Positions 21,480-32,505 of a stretch of 64,000 nucleotides of DNA are shown here, in pieces. The translations under genes were made by a program, and so were the position numbers. The notes beneath the pieces were generated by a model. It was not told where the DNA came from. It did not search any database and saw nothing but the letters and a program-made list of their open reading frames with translations. Positions within the stretch are counted from its first letter, which is position 1. Each line of letters begins with the position of its first letter. The stretch covers positions 95,480,284 through 95,544,283 of the forward strand of contig OZ035962.1 of NCBI GenBank assembly GCA_964034945.1, read 5' to 3'. This stretch comes from Chrysopilus asiliformis (lineage: Eukaryota > Arthropoda > Insecta > Diptera > Rhagionidae).

Positions 21480-24400
21480 TTTGTCTTAAAAAAACCTTAA
21501 CCAATTTTGACGTGATTTTTTTGTTGGAAAGCTGTTATCGTCCTATAGAAAAACTGAACCGTTTTCAAGAAAGTTGGAAACATATTAAATTTTTTCAATT
21601 CTGTACGGGGTTTAACTTTATGTAAAAGCCTATTCTGTACTAAATTTTAACTTTCGACCTCAATTTAGTTCTCGAATATAAATGTTCCGGCTTTTTTTTT
21701 TAAATTTCAAACTTTTTCCGTAATTAGTTCTCGATTTTTTGAGTCTACTTGCACAGTAGATGTTTTATTTTAATATAATTGATTCAGAAATCATGAATGT
21801 TCCAATAAAATGAGAAAAAAATCTAAGAAATCAATTAAAGCACCAACGATTTTTCTTTAGCGTTAAAAAGACATTTTGGCACGATTTAAATGAAAACTAA
21901 GAATTTTTAGATATATTTAGTTTTATGGGAAAATTCATCCATTTTCCCAGCGTAAAAACTAATCCCACTGATCCTCCAAAGCAGTGGAGAAATTCCTCAT
22001 ACTTTGGAGAAATTTCTCCAAAGTGTAACGCTAAGAAACAATTTGGGAAGATTTCAGGCTATTGGCAATCGTCCATTGGAATTTTATTGAAGTTACCTAT
22101 GCCCGGTAGGTAGTCCAAAATGTAATGACAGCTGATGCATGAATTTTATGTAGGTTTTTCCTCTCTATATTTTCTTAGCTTATTTCTAACAAAGCTGTGT
22201 CTCTTTAAGTTGCCGGCCAATTGTTTCGAAGATGGCTAAGATCTATTTCTGCTGTTGGGCAAAACCGGGGGACGGGGAATTTGGCAGATGGTTTTGTTTT
22301 ATGTATTGTAAGAGTCAGCATTTGTCCTAAGCTAGTCGACCATATATAATGCATTATTTGCCTCAATATTATTATGTAGATAGACCCAAAGGAGGTTTAA
22401 TTCGAAAGAAGACAAAAAACGAAACAAACCTCATTTCAAAATGGGCACCATTGGTTTCTGCCCAACCAACCGACCGACTCATCGTTTATGGGTAACTTGG
22501 GCCGTCAACAGACATGAAGACAAATAAAATGAAATTCATATACTAGACAAAATGGGAAAATGAAGAAAAACGATGACAACATTTCATATTAGTAAAACGG
22601 AAAACGATTTGTGCTTTTTTCCAGTTTTAGTTCCGTTCCGATTCGTTTTGCTATGGAAAATTGAGGAAAAACGGTGTAGGTATTAACATTTCAGCACGTA
22701 TTGACGTGTATGATGAATGGAAGTGGGGTTGAGCAAACAGCTTAGGGAGAGCGATTTAGAAATTATTCTAGAGTGCGAAACGTAGGTGGTTTTTATATTC
22801 TCCACTTAACGTAGCCACCGACTGTCTTTAAATGTCATTTAAGACCTTTTTCAATGTGCAGGTCAGACCGTTTGTCTCGACAAATCACTGATTTCAGACA
22901 GATTAACAAAAAAGCTAAAGGTGGTATTAAACGGGAAAAAAATCTTTAAGGTATTCGGAGGTTGTCTTCAGAACTTCAATCCTTACTGGGCCCTGAAACT
23001 CCCATTTTGAGCTTCAGGAGCCTGTGCTGCGCTTGTTTTACCTGCTTGGGCACCGATTAAAAATGACTAGATCTCTTAAAGTGGGAGTTACGCTCTGACA
23101 GTAAGTCAGTGTGTCGTAATAATGTGCATTTTAAAGTGGGAGTTATGCCCTGACTGTAAGTCGACTTTCAAGTGTTATCACTCCCTCTCTCTTTCGTAAT
23201 AATATGTCGCGTTTTAAAAAAAAAATATGTTTCAATATTTTGTTGTTTACATGGTTTTATTTAAAAATATAGGCGTGAGGGGTTGGCACAAGTATGTCGC
23301 GGGGGTGGGAGGGATCAGATAAAGTGTAACGTCACAGTATAGTTGAGAAAATGTGAACCATAAAGATGAAAATTGATTTAACGGAGGTAACATGGAAGGG
23401 GGTAAGAAGGAAGGGGAACTTCGGATTACCGTAAAACATGCCCGTTGATACTAAGAAGCGCATCCCAAGGTTTGATCGAAAACTGTTGAGTGGTTTTCGA
23501 GTTTTGAGCGAACATATACAAACACATATCGGTATTGCCATCACGCTTAAGAAAATCCTCCTCCGCTCTACATGTGTGAGATATTTTTTTTAAACTACGA
23601 TTTTTCTGATGGACACCCCATTTCCAAACATGTTTTTGGATAATGATAGTAGAATGGCACCTTAACATGTTCAAAGAACTGGCACTAATCACTAAGCGAC
23701 AGGAAACCTTTCGGTGTACCCAACAAGGTCGGCGGTCTGTTTTTCAATTTGTACAAAATTTTCCAATTTTTCATTGTTTTCTTTGGGTTTCCGTTGTAAT
23801 TATCTCCCACTTTGAATTTATTTTCACTTTTATTTTTTCGAAATTTTCTTGTTTTCTTCACAGCGGTTGGCATAGTCGAAGGAAATGAATATCATTGATG
23901 TAATTTTATGGTAGATACTTTGGCCAACATCCACCACGTCTAATAAAGGGACCGCAAGGAAAATTCGCTTTTGGTATTGACAGAAGAAAAGCACTCAGCA
24001 TTTGCTTTTGATGGCCAGAATATTGTAGATGTCGGCCGGTGATGTTGGCATCTTGTAATCCTGCACACCGCGTCAAAACCCAAGAACTTTTTGTAACGCT
24101 GATGGATTTTTACTCAGGGAAAGTGAACAATTTTCTTATGTCGTAAGAAAACACCTCGATTGACCCTCACTTTTAGAGTCAATTTACTCAAGTAAAAAAA
24201 AGTCAATCACATTGTAACGACGAGTTTTACCTATTGATTTTTGTCTTGATCCATACCTGTTTGTTCGGTCAATCTGAGATTTTTGTTTCGTTTTTGCTAG
24301 ATTGAATGAACCACAGTGGCACAAATTGATATTCGTCTCGACCTTTTACATACCAAATGATGAAAGTTATAAAATTTAATCAGCCGAAGTAGATAACATT

Positions 24401-24950
24401 GCCATACTTCCACTTGAGTTGATTTCTTCGTCATTTCCTACGTTATATCTGAGACCTTTTTAACTCAATTTCACTACAACATTTTCAGGTTGAAGATATA
24501 CTTTATTTTTGTCTTTTCAAATTTTACTGAATACATTTGAGTATAAAAAGTTTCAAGTGTTTTATAACATTTGATAGCAAACGTTTCACTTCAAGGCTCT
24601 CAAGATAATTTTCGTAAATATTTGCCGAAATTGTACAAAAGTTGCTTTCTATTACAGTTTTCGTCTTTTATATTTTAGAATTGGGTCTTGAAAAGGTGGT
24701 AAACTCTTGGAATTTCTATGAAAAGTCATAAAAGAGGAGATGTAAAGTTCTCCTTGATTGTCACTTACGGTTGGATATTTGTGATAGTTGTAACTACCAA
24801 TTACTTAAAAGGTTTTTTTTTAAATCCAGTCAGTTCTTACGTTCTCATGCATAAAAGAGCACAGGAGGTGTAAAGAAAAAAAAATAGTTTTTTTTAATAC
24901 AAAAGGGGCTGATCACAGATTTTTCAATATTTCGAAACTTTAGGTCAAAA
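21480..24950. other. no recognisable gene
   Basis: 3.5 kb of AT-rich sequence. A roughly 65-bp imperfect direct repeat (AGTGGGAGTTACGCTCTGAC / AGTGGGAGTTATGCCCTGAC) lies at 23080-23165. Small frames around 23332-23888 lack coding character. Confidence 0.45.
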
Positions 24951-24952
24951 TA

Positions 24953-25500
24953 AAGGGTCTTTCAACAAGGACATAACAATTTTGTATTTAAATAAAAACG
25001 CACCCTAAAACTTTTTTTATGATCTGGCAATGCTAAAACGTCAGTCAAGGTTTACATTTTTATCATGGTGAAGTTCACGAACGAGCAACGTTTGGAAATT
25101 ATTGAAACTTACTACCGAAATTCTGAGTCGGTGGTCGCAATCGTGTAATCTCGAGAAATGGTCCGGTCGAATGGCCACCTCGCTCATGCGATTTAACGCC
25201 GTTGGATTTCTTTTTATGAGGTTATGTTAAGTCGTTGGTTTATGCCAACAAGCCAACAACGTTAGAGGAGCTCAGGAACAATATCGAACGCAAAATTGCC
25301 AACGCTCCGGCCGATATGTGTGGAAGAGTGGTGGAAAATTGGCTCCAAAGAATCAATCAGCAAACGTGCTCGCGGTGGCCATATGAACGACATCGAATTT
25401 CATACTTAAATGTAACATGTCCACTACACCTGTATAAAATTTCAGCCCGATATCTCAATTATTCTGTGTTTTATTTAAATACAAAATTGTGAAAGATCCG
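24953..25500 (+). mobile_element. Tc1/mariner deletion derivative, copy 3
   Basis: Plus-strand copy with AAGGGTCTTTCAACAAGGAC at the left end. It has the same internal deletion junction as 10521-11081 (GAGTCGGTGGTCGCAATCGT region). The transposase C-terminal fragment is interrupted by a stop shortly after the DFFL block. The right terminal repeat has lost about 12-14 bp, so it runs directly into GAAAGATCCG. This end is probably defective. Confidence 0.8.
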
Positions 25501-25779
25501 ATAGAAGTCTAGCAGTTGATCTGAAGAGCCGAAATTTCACTGACGCTTCCTAAATATTTTGTTCCTTTTTGTCAATTGAATAAATTTGAAATGTTTAATC
25601 TTTCGCTGTGAAAAACCCGTTGAAAGTGAATACAAAATTGATGTTAAGAAAAGCAAATATAATTCAAAATAATGACAAACTTTGCATATTCGTCGTTGCC
25701 ACCTCAAAGTTTTTTGCAAAAGTTTTTTTTTTACCAAAACTCAAGGAATAACTTCAAACTTTTGAAAAGCCGACATTAT

Positions 25780-25960
25780 CTTTACAGAACCTTGCGTTTA
25801 GAATTTTGAAACTCTAGATTCGTGATCAACTCCCCAATGCCAGTATTTCAGAGGAAAAAAGGAAAAAAATATTTGCGTTATCCTTACAGAATCTTGCGTT
25901 TGGAATTAATTCCAACTCCAGATTCGTGATGAGCGACCTTCTAAACGGCCTTCTAAAGGG
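25780..25960 (+). repeat. decayed satellite, third locus
   Basis: About one and a half diverged units: TTATCTTTACAGAACCTTGCG, AGATTCGTGATCAACTCC and AATGCCAGTATTTCAGAGG blocks (quoted in part), then TTATCCTTACAGAATCTTGC again. Same block order as at 3270-3922 and 12985-13440. Confidence 0.65.
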
Positions 25961-27020
25961 CAGGCTTCATTGGCAATAATCAACGTTTTACAACATTAAT
26001 CCTCTACCCACCCTTCGTTTACTGCCTTAGGAGTGGAATCTATAAGGTAAGATGAATCTGTGTGCAAAATTTCATGGCAATCGGTTTAGTGGTTCTACAG
26101 TGAGTGAATAATTTTAGGGTTTAGATTAAATGTTTTGTTGAAGTGATAGTAAAATTGCAGTATCAAGGAAGGCAGTCAGGAATAAGGTAAACATTGGTTT
26201 AACCTATGATTTAAAATCCGTTGTCTAATGCTAAACTCTCTGAAAGATTCGTTCAAATCGGTCCGTTATAGGCAAACATAATAAATATCGTTGTGGATGT
26301 GAGTGTTTGTTCGCTTACAACTCGAGAATTCCTGAACCGATTTTTATTAAAGTTTAGGAAGAGCTTCTTAATATGGAGTGCATTTGAAATTTTTTGTTCA
26401 ACGGCCAAAAATTAGGAGATTTCGTTTTACAAAACTAAAAATTTGAAGACTTTTTTAGGTAAACCGATTTCCGAAGGTTTTAAATTTTTTTTTTGTTTTT
26501 TGTGTATTTTGAAAAAAATTACTGTTTTGGGTATTGTTCATAAGGTTTATCATAATTTTTGTCACATAGGAAAAAGACAGTGATTAATTTCCGAGTGATT
26601 ACTGCCAAGCAGTTTTATGAGAAAATCAACAAAAACGGTTCAATATTCTTGTATTTATATCTTATCGCATAATTCATTTTCTTCTCATCTTGAAGTTTAT
26701 CATATGTTTGTGCTTTTTAACATTTGTTCCGTTCCTTTGGATATCTTTGAGACAAAGAGTCAACTTCTAATAAAAATACGTACAGGGCCCGAATGTATAT
26801 CAGAGGAGATAAGCAAGCATTTCAATTATTTTCCCCTTTGTCATCGTCTGATGACATTTTCTTGTATCTCCTGATCCAAACCGAAACGGGTATGCATCAT
26901 AAATTTATATCGGTATAATATCTAATATCTATAGATGTAAATATATGGCGATGTAAGTTTCGGGAAGATGTATATATGAAAAAAACCATTACAACTTGTG
27001 TTTGCTGTTTGCGATAAATG
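25961..27020. other. mostly featureless intron
   Basis: Phrases at 26060-26120 (AAAATTTCATGGCAATCGGT) and 26290-26345 (GAACCGATTTTTATTAAAGT) resemble repeat 3' regions, but no second copy was found. No supported gene. Confidence 0.4.
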
Positions 27021-27025
27021 CTTAC

Positions 27026-27251
27026 TGAAACTAACGCCTATAATGGCCAGCAGCAGCGACAGCAAAAACAAAAATCCTGCAAATATGAAATAAAAATAGA
27101 TTTTTAACCCGGCATCCGACAGGTGGAATGTGACAAACCCCAGCCACACAACAAATGTTGTGTTGGATTTTTTGTTTAAAATTTTTAGTCTTAAATTTTC
27201 ATTCTTACTGATTGCGGCAAACTGCCAAAAGCACACAACAATCAAAATTTT
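27026..27251 (-). other. candidate pair of minus-strand mini-exons (hydrophobic)
   Basis: On the minus strand, 27251-27209 (43 bp) lies between a TTTTTTTAG acceptor and a GTAAGA donor. Position 27076-27026 (51 bp) lies between a TTCATATTTGCAG acceptor and a GTAAGC donor. In the frame that is open through both, they give hydrophobic segments, ILIVVCFWQFAAI and then FLFLLSLLLAIIGVSF, joined with compatible phase. That could be a signal peptide or membrane segment of a nested antisense gene, but no neighbouring exons were identified and chance is a real alternative. Confidence 0.25.
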
Positions 27252-27480
27252 CTAAAAAAATATTATAGTATCTAAAGTTTATGACCTATTTTGATTTGGG
27301 GTGGGTGACACATCATCGGTCGGAACTACTGACAAAATTTCACTTCTCAGATACTGGGTTAAGGTATGGTTTCTTCAGAATGTGTCCTTATTGTCAAAAA
27401 TGCTGCGCAGCAAAGTTAACAAACTTGGGAAAAGAGATGAACACGAAACCATCGCTGCGTTGCTGCCAGAGGGGCTTTCA

Positions 27481-27559
27481 CAGAGGCGGCTCCAGGGAGG
27501 GAGTCAGGGGGGTCATGACACCCCTCCCCCTCCTGAACGAAAATCTGGATCCGCGCCTG
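27481..27559. mobile_element. 79-bp hAT-type micro-MITE
   Basis: CAGAGGCGGCTCCAG at the left and CTGGATCCGCGCCTG at the right are inverted. The flanks GGCTTTCA (27473-27480) and GGTTTTCA (27560-27567) are an 8-bp duplication with one change, as hAT transposases make. The interior is a GGGGTCATGACACCCC-like palindrome. At this length almost the whole element is terminal repeat. Confidence 0.7.
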
Positions 27560-27659
27560 GGTTTTCAGCCAATGAAATCATATTGCTGTCAGGATGTTGT
27601 AATTCTATTGTAAGGTGAAAAATCCGACAATACCCATATTCGCCACAAAATACAATATA

Positions 27660-28371
27660 TAGTAAAATCTGTATAAGTCGGACTCGATCGAGACCAAGAA
27701 CTTTGTCCGGCTTAGATAGGTTTCCGGTTTACACAGGTTGAACCAAACAATACTTACATTTTATTTTGCTTCAGGATAGCGTAACTATATACCAAAATGT
27801 TTAATGAATTCTCGGACAAAAAACGTTTCAATTTATTACCTACTTTTGAAGAAAAATGCTTCAGTTCATGAACAATGGTTCGGTTTATGAAAAGAAATCG
27901 GTACATGTGACAATAAAAAGAAGAAAATTTCGAATGGGTTTCAATTAGAATCAAGTCGTGTTAAAAGAATGTCGAGTGGTGTTACCAACATAACTATTAT
28001 CTGATGTTTTTATGGAAGTAGGCTTTTTTTCTGGCACTTATCTTTCACTTTATATTGTCGGTATTTGGCCTAAATTTATATTGAGATCATTAACTTTTTT
28101 TTTAATCAGAAAATCCAATAATTTCATTTGTATGAGAGAAACGGTATACTAACTATAAAATGATTCTCATATAGGCTATAAAAAATCAGATTGAAAAAAA
28201 ATGTCTGACTTACACAGGAAAAATGATGTCCGGGTTCGCATTAAGGAGATCCCTGGTTATCCGGGTTCATTGTGTATAAAAAGGGTCTACAAAATCTCGG
28301 GTCTTTGAAAAAATGTTCGGCTTAGACAGGTTTCCGGCTAATACAGGTTCCGGCTTAAACAGGTTTTACTG
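27660..28371. mobile_element. pogo/Tigger-like MITE with GTCCGGCTTA words
   Basis: The left end TAGTAAAATCTGTATAAGTC pairs with the complement of the right end, CAGTAAAACCTGTTTAAGCC, between TA dinucleotides. Phrases like GTCCGGCTTAGATAGGTTTC are repeated at both sides and mid-element (27703, 28310, 28345). A fragment of repeat E lies inside at 28139-28190. CAGTAAAACCT-like ends are usual for pogo-related elements. Confidence 0.7.
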
Positions 28372-29086
28372 TATTTGTTTTCTTTTTTGTTACAACGAGC
28401 ATATACATCTCTATCACTACTACAAACATAATATTTTACTAACATCATGACAAGTTCTATTTGAAAGATTATATTTTATCATTTATCATCGTATATTTTC
28501 ACATTAATGCGATAAAGTCAAATCCAAAATATTCATTTCTTGTTCATCAAATTTCTGAAATTATTTTCTTTTTCGTTGCTTTCGTCGCCTTTGACACAAA
28601 GCACAAGAAAATGTTCCAAGAAAATTGCTTTCTGTTGCTGGAAAAGTAATTTTCATTGTCCTTGACTTTACTTTTTCGTCTCATCGAAGAATTTATACTT
28701 TCTTTTTCAACGCAAAATGTAAAAATAATCCCTTTTTCCCTTGAAAATATACCAGACAGAGAAAATTCCTTTTGGGAGTTTGTTTTTTGCGGGGGCAGAA
28801 GGACAGAAGCGGTGAATTAGAGTATCGCGGCGGTTTTTATACTAATTCGCAAGTGAAATGTAACATCTTCGGTTTCTTGTTTATTTTTTTTTAAAAGAAT
28901 GTAATGCGATTTCTTAAGGTCGTATAAATCATAATTTTCTTTCATTTCATTTATTTTCATATTTGTGTTCTTGGTTGTCACAGCCTGGAGTCAAAATGTA
29001 CGGAGAACTTTGCTATGGCATGCCGAGGGCGGTTATAATTTAAATATGTATGTCTTATTTGCAATTTTTCTATTTTATATGTGAAC
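28372..29086. other. no recognisable feature
   Basis: AT-rich intron without paired ends or extended frames. Confidence 0.5.
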
Positions 29087-29634
29087 CAGAGATGCAAACC
29101 GGTTTTTTGAGCCGAGCTAAAAATCACTGAACCATTGAAAATTTAGTGAACCAAAACCGAACCATAAATTGAACCACTGCTAAAAAAAATGCCCGAGCCG
29201 AACCAAATGATTTTTACAAAGAATGGCATGGTCGAATCGAATCAAAAGCAAACCAGTTTTAAAAAAAGGTGGCCGAACCGAACCAAAACCGAGTTTTTAA
29301 AACAAATGGTGTACTAAAATAAAAAACCAGAGTTTTTTTTAGTGGTTTCGTTCGGCTTAAATTCGAATTTTTAGGATCAAAAAATTCTTATTATTTTCTA
29401 TTTCAAAAAATTCTTATTATTTTCTATTTGTGAGTAGATTTTGAGTCTAGCACTTTTTTTTAATGTTAATCAGATCAAAAAAACATGTCACAGGCCCTCT
29501 ATCAGTGCTGTGTCTAAAGCCAGAACCAAACTTTAGAAAACCAGAACCAAATTTTGAAATTTTAGGAACCAAATTCAATTCAGCCTTGAACCAAAACCGA
29601 ACCACACTCAAAAAACTATTGGTTTTCATCTCTG
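29087..29634. mobile_element. hAT-like MITE built of GAACCAAAACCGAACC words
   Basis: CAGAGATGCAAACCGGTTTT at the left is inverted at the right (complement of AAAACTATTGGTTTTCATCTCTG, quoted in part). The interior is dominated by GAACCAAAACC/GGTTTTGGTTC words on both strands. Flanking octamers ATGTGAAC and ACTTAAAC agree at five of eight positions, consistent with an old 8-bp duplication. Confidence 0.65.
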
Positions 29635-29790
29635 ACTTAAACGGATTGTGATTTTACAATTTTTGGCCTTGAGAAAAATTGAAAAATTCGGGAGTGTTTA
29701 GGAAAATGAGAATCTGACCATGAAAGTGTGTAAAACGGGTATACAAAATAATGGTGTTATCAACAAAACCACGCGCCGCGGGCATCCTAA

Positions 29791-30233
29791 AGCTTATACC
29801 GCAATTACGCGCAAAGCGGCGCGGCGCGGTGACAGATGGTAGTAGAAACTATAGGTTTATATAAGTTGGTTTATAATTGCGCGGTGACCAAACGCGGCAC
29901 CGCGAAGAGTAGGTCTAGTTTCTACTTTGAGAAGCGGTTGGAAGCGGTGACAGTTGTTTATGTTTTCTGAGTGTTGTTGCAAATATTTTTATCAAGTAAA
30001 AAGATGGAAAATAACTTTAAAACGTATTCGAAACCGAAAATGAAACGGAAAAATTAATAATCTTCAAATTTTCTGCGATTTTTAGGTTATGAGAACACAA
30101 ATTGAGCTGTCACCACGCCGCAACCGTGCCGCGTAATTTCGGTTTAAAAATGACTGCGGCTGTCGCCCTGCCGCTCTGAGCTAACCGCGCCGCGCCGCAC
30201 CGCTGCCGCACCGCTCCAATTGTGGGACCAGCT
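29791..30233. mobile_element. PIF/Harbinger-like MITE with TAA duplication, GCGGCG words
   Basis: TAA (29788-29790) and TAA (30234-30236) flank imperfect inverted ends AGCTTATACCGCAATTACGC and AGCTGGTCCCACAATTGGAG. Both arms carry GCGGCGCGGCGCGGTGACAG-like GC-rich words, unlike the AT-rich surroundings. There is no coding sequence. Confidence 0.7.
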
Positions 30234-30269
30234 TAATTCCTATAAACAACTAAAACTCTTTATTAAACT

Positions 30270-30365
30270 TCTTAAGGATGCCAAAAATATAAAGACCAAT
30301 TTTATGGGCACCAAAAATACAAAGAGCAGTGTGTTGGACACCAAAAACTAAAGACCCGTTTTCAG
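30270..30365 (+). repeat. short tandem repeat, ~33-bp unit, three copies
   Basis: GGATGCCAAAAATATAAAGA, GGGCACCAAAAATACAAAGA and GGACACCAAAAACTAAAGA follow one another at about 33-bp spacing. Nothing further is recognised up to 31002. Confidence 0.6.
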
Positions 30366-31002
30366 TAAAACCCTCAACCCTACCCCTTCACCCGCCTCGC
30401 AAAACCTGGGGTCATACTTTCGAAATCCTCCCGCTAAAATATTTGTAAAAAAATGCTCATATTTCCTGATAGAGACTAAAAGTTGGCAACAATTTTCCAA
30501 TTGCCATGTGATCGCGGCACAAACAATTGTATAAATAAGAAATGTAATGTTTGATGTTGGGATTTGGCTCCGTTAGCAACAGAGATGCTATCAACAACTT
30601 CTGGAGACCTTCTGTTGGTAATTGGAGAACCACAAAGTTTTCTGTTTGTTTTCGTTTCGAATTAATTATTACCCATTTTGTCAAATAGGGAGGTCGAATA
30701 TTTAATTTAGAGATAGAATAAACGTACATTCATCATCTTCGATTTCCTGTCGTGGTGCATAGAATGCATAGACGTTTTTATTAAACAACGGTTTTAAAAA
30801 TATATCATCCCCCATTCGATTTTCGCTTTAGTGTATGTCTTGTCACCTTTAGGGTGCTTGAATAAATTAATAAATAAGCGCCCAGGGCCAAAACCTGTAT
30901 TCGAAAAAATGATGAAGACGGATTTTTTTTTGTTGTACAATACTTTTCACGCAAAAGAAAATAAAAATGCATATGCACAGAAATGTATGTTGTAAAATTG
31001 CG

Positions 31003-31150
31003 CCGCAGGCGAAAATGTTTAAATACCTAGGTCAAATATACACTTAAAATGACTTTACAATTGCCAGAGAATCGTATCTCCATGTTTTGTCCTTTGTGAG
31101 GTTCGAATTTAACGCAGCAAACTTATAAATGTCGGCTAAAGCACCGCCTC
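31003..31150 (+). repeat. repeat family H, copy 2 (uninterrupted)
   Basis: TGCGCCGCAGGCGAAAATGT, AGGTCAAATATACACTTAAA, CGTATCTCCATGTTTTGTCC and GTCGGCTAAAGCACCGCCTC match the order in copy 1 (17555-17960) without the MITE found there. Confidence 0.65.
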
Positions 31151-31490
31151 AGAAAAATTACACGTGAAACCTCAGTGTCTCGAATTCTTAAGCAACTCGA
31201 AGCTTGTCAATGCCTCTATTTGAAACGATGTTAATCTTTATACGTACAATGGGATCGACCCCCAAAAATACCTCGGTTCGTGAACAATGTTTTGGTTTAT
31301 GAAAAAATAAATTAGTTCTGGTATAGTTGCTTCGGTTTGCGAATGTCCTTCAGGAATGAATTTAGTTCACAAACTGTTCGACTGTGTACTTTTAAAAATC
31401 TCGGAAAAGGTTTTTTTTTGTTGAAGAGGGAGCAGAAATCGAAATCGCTTGTAACACATATTCCTATCCCTGATATTTTTATACTCTATA

Positions 31491-32083
31491 CACTCTCGAA
31501 AAAATGGAGTCGATTACGCACTGAAAGGGAGTTTGAGGGAGTCCATCACCTATCGGAGAAAATCGAGCTCCGGGCCAGGGAGTTCACAACAATTTTTAAC
31601 AATTTTTCGGTGTTAAACCAACTTATTAGATGGCCCAAAAAAACCTCGCAAATTCTGTTTTTTTGCAACCATTTGAGATGTTTTGAGTTCTTTTCGTGTT
31701 TTCAAAGTTAATATTGACTTGTTAACAACTTTTCTTGCATGTCTCTGCCGGGACTCGAGAACACGGGACCTCTCGAATTGTAAACCATTTGCCTTCCCAA
31801 TAGGCTGTTGAAGCCAATTGGCAAGCCTCGTCTAAACGTGAACACCCTTTACAATAAAAATAACTCCTAAAAGGAGTTGGAGTGAATTTTTGACTCCTTT
31901 TCGGAGTTAATTCAAAATTTAAGTCAAAACGGTGTTAAAATGAATATTTAGCTCCGTAAAATAAAAATGTAAAAATAACTCCGCGCTACGGTGTTAAATT
32001 TTTTCTGAATAACACTGCGAGGTGCTTACTTTTAGCTATGTTTTGAGGCGGAGTTAATTCGTCCCCGGATTTTTTCGAGAGTG
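31491..32083. mobile_element. Tc1-like MITE (CACTCTCGAAAAAAT ends)
   Basis: CACTCTCGAAAAAATGGAGT at the left pairs with ATTTTTTCGAGAGTG at the right, with TA on both sides (31489-31490, 32084-32085). GGAGTTA/TAACTCC words fill 31850-32055. The terminal CACTC...AAAAAT pattern resembles the elements at 17052 and 39653. Confidence 0.75.
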
Positions 32084-32087
32084 TATG

Positions 32088-32505
32088 ATATATCATATAG
32101 ATTTAGTATAGCGTTTGTAACTCATCGAACCAATCGTTGGACACAAAATTAAATTATACTACGGTGTTTGGGATCACAAAAAATTTTGAATTTCGCATGT
32201 TCGTCCGTCTTTTTTATTTTATATGTAAAAGGATTGAACTAGAGACTTGAAATCTTGTGTAGTTGCGTTTCTCGTAAATCGCAAGGTTAAGTTCTTTAAC
32301 AAACAAAATCGGACCATTATTTCCTCTCCCATACAAACAAAACCGTTTTTTTACAATTTTCTCGAAAACGGTGAGTCGTATTTAAAAATTTATAAAGGTA
32401 AAATGTGTTTAGAATATAATTTTACATAACCATTCCATACATTAAAATCCAATCGGATCAATCGTTTCCCCCTCTCCCATACAAATGGATTGCCCCCTGA
32501 CCGAT
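32088..32505 (+). repeat. repeat family E, copy 4
   Basis: Reads TATCATATAGATTTAGTATA, GCGTTTGTAACTCATCGAAC, ACGGTGTTTGGGATCACAAA, a short GTCCGTC remnant, TTGAACTAGAGACTTGAAAT and CTCCCATACAAACAAAACCG in the same order as the other E copies. It follows directly after the MITE at 31491-32083. Confidence 0.7.

Noticed and set aside
26935..26960. TATGGCGATGTAAGT as the missing glycine-loop exon end (GDV then donor)
   Set aside because: The preceding codons do not encode the expected IGSGTY motif and the frame is interrupted.
29447..29651. Open frames on both strands in the GAACC-word region
   Set aside because: They come from the repeated word of a hAT-like MITE.
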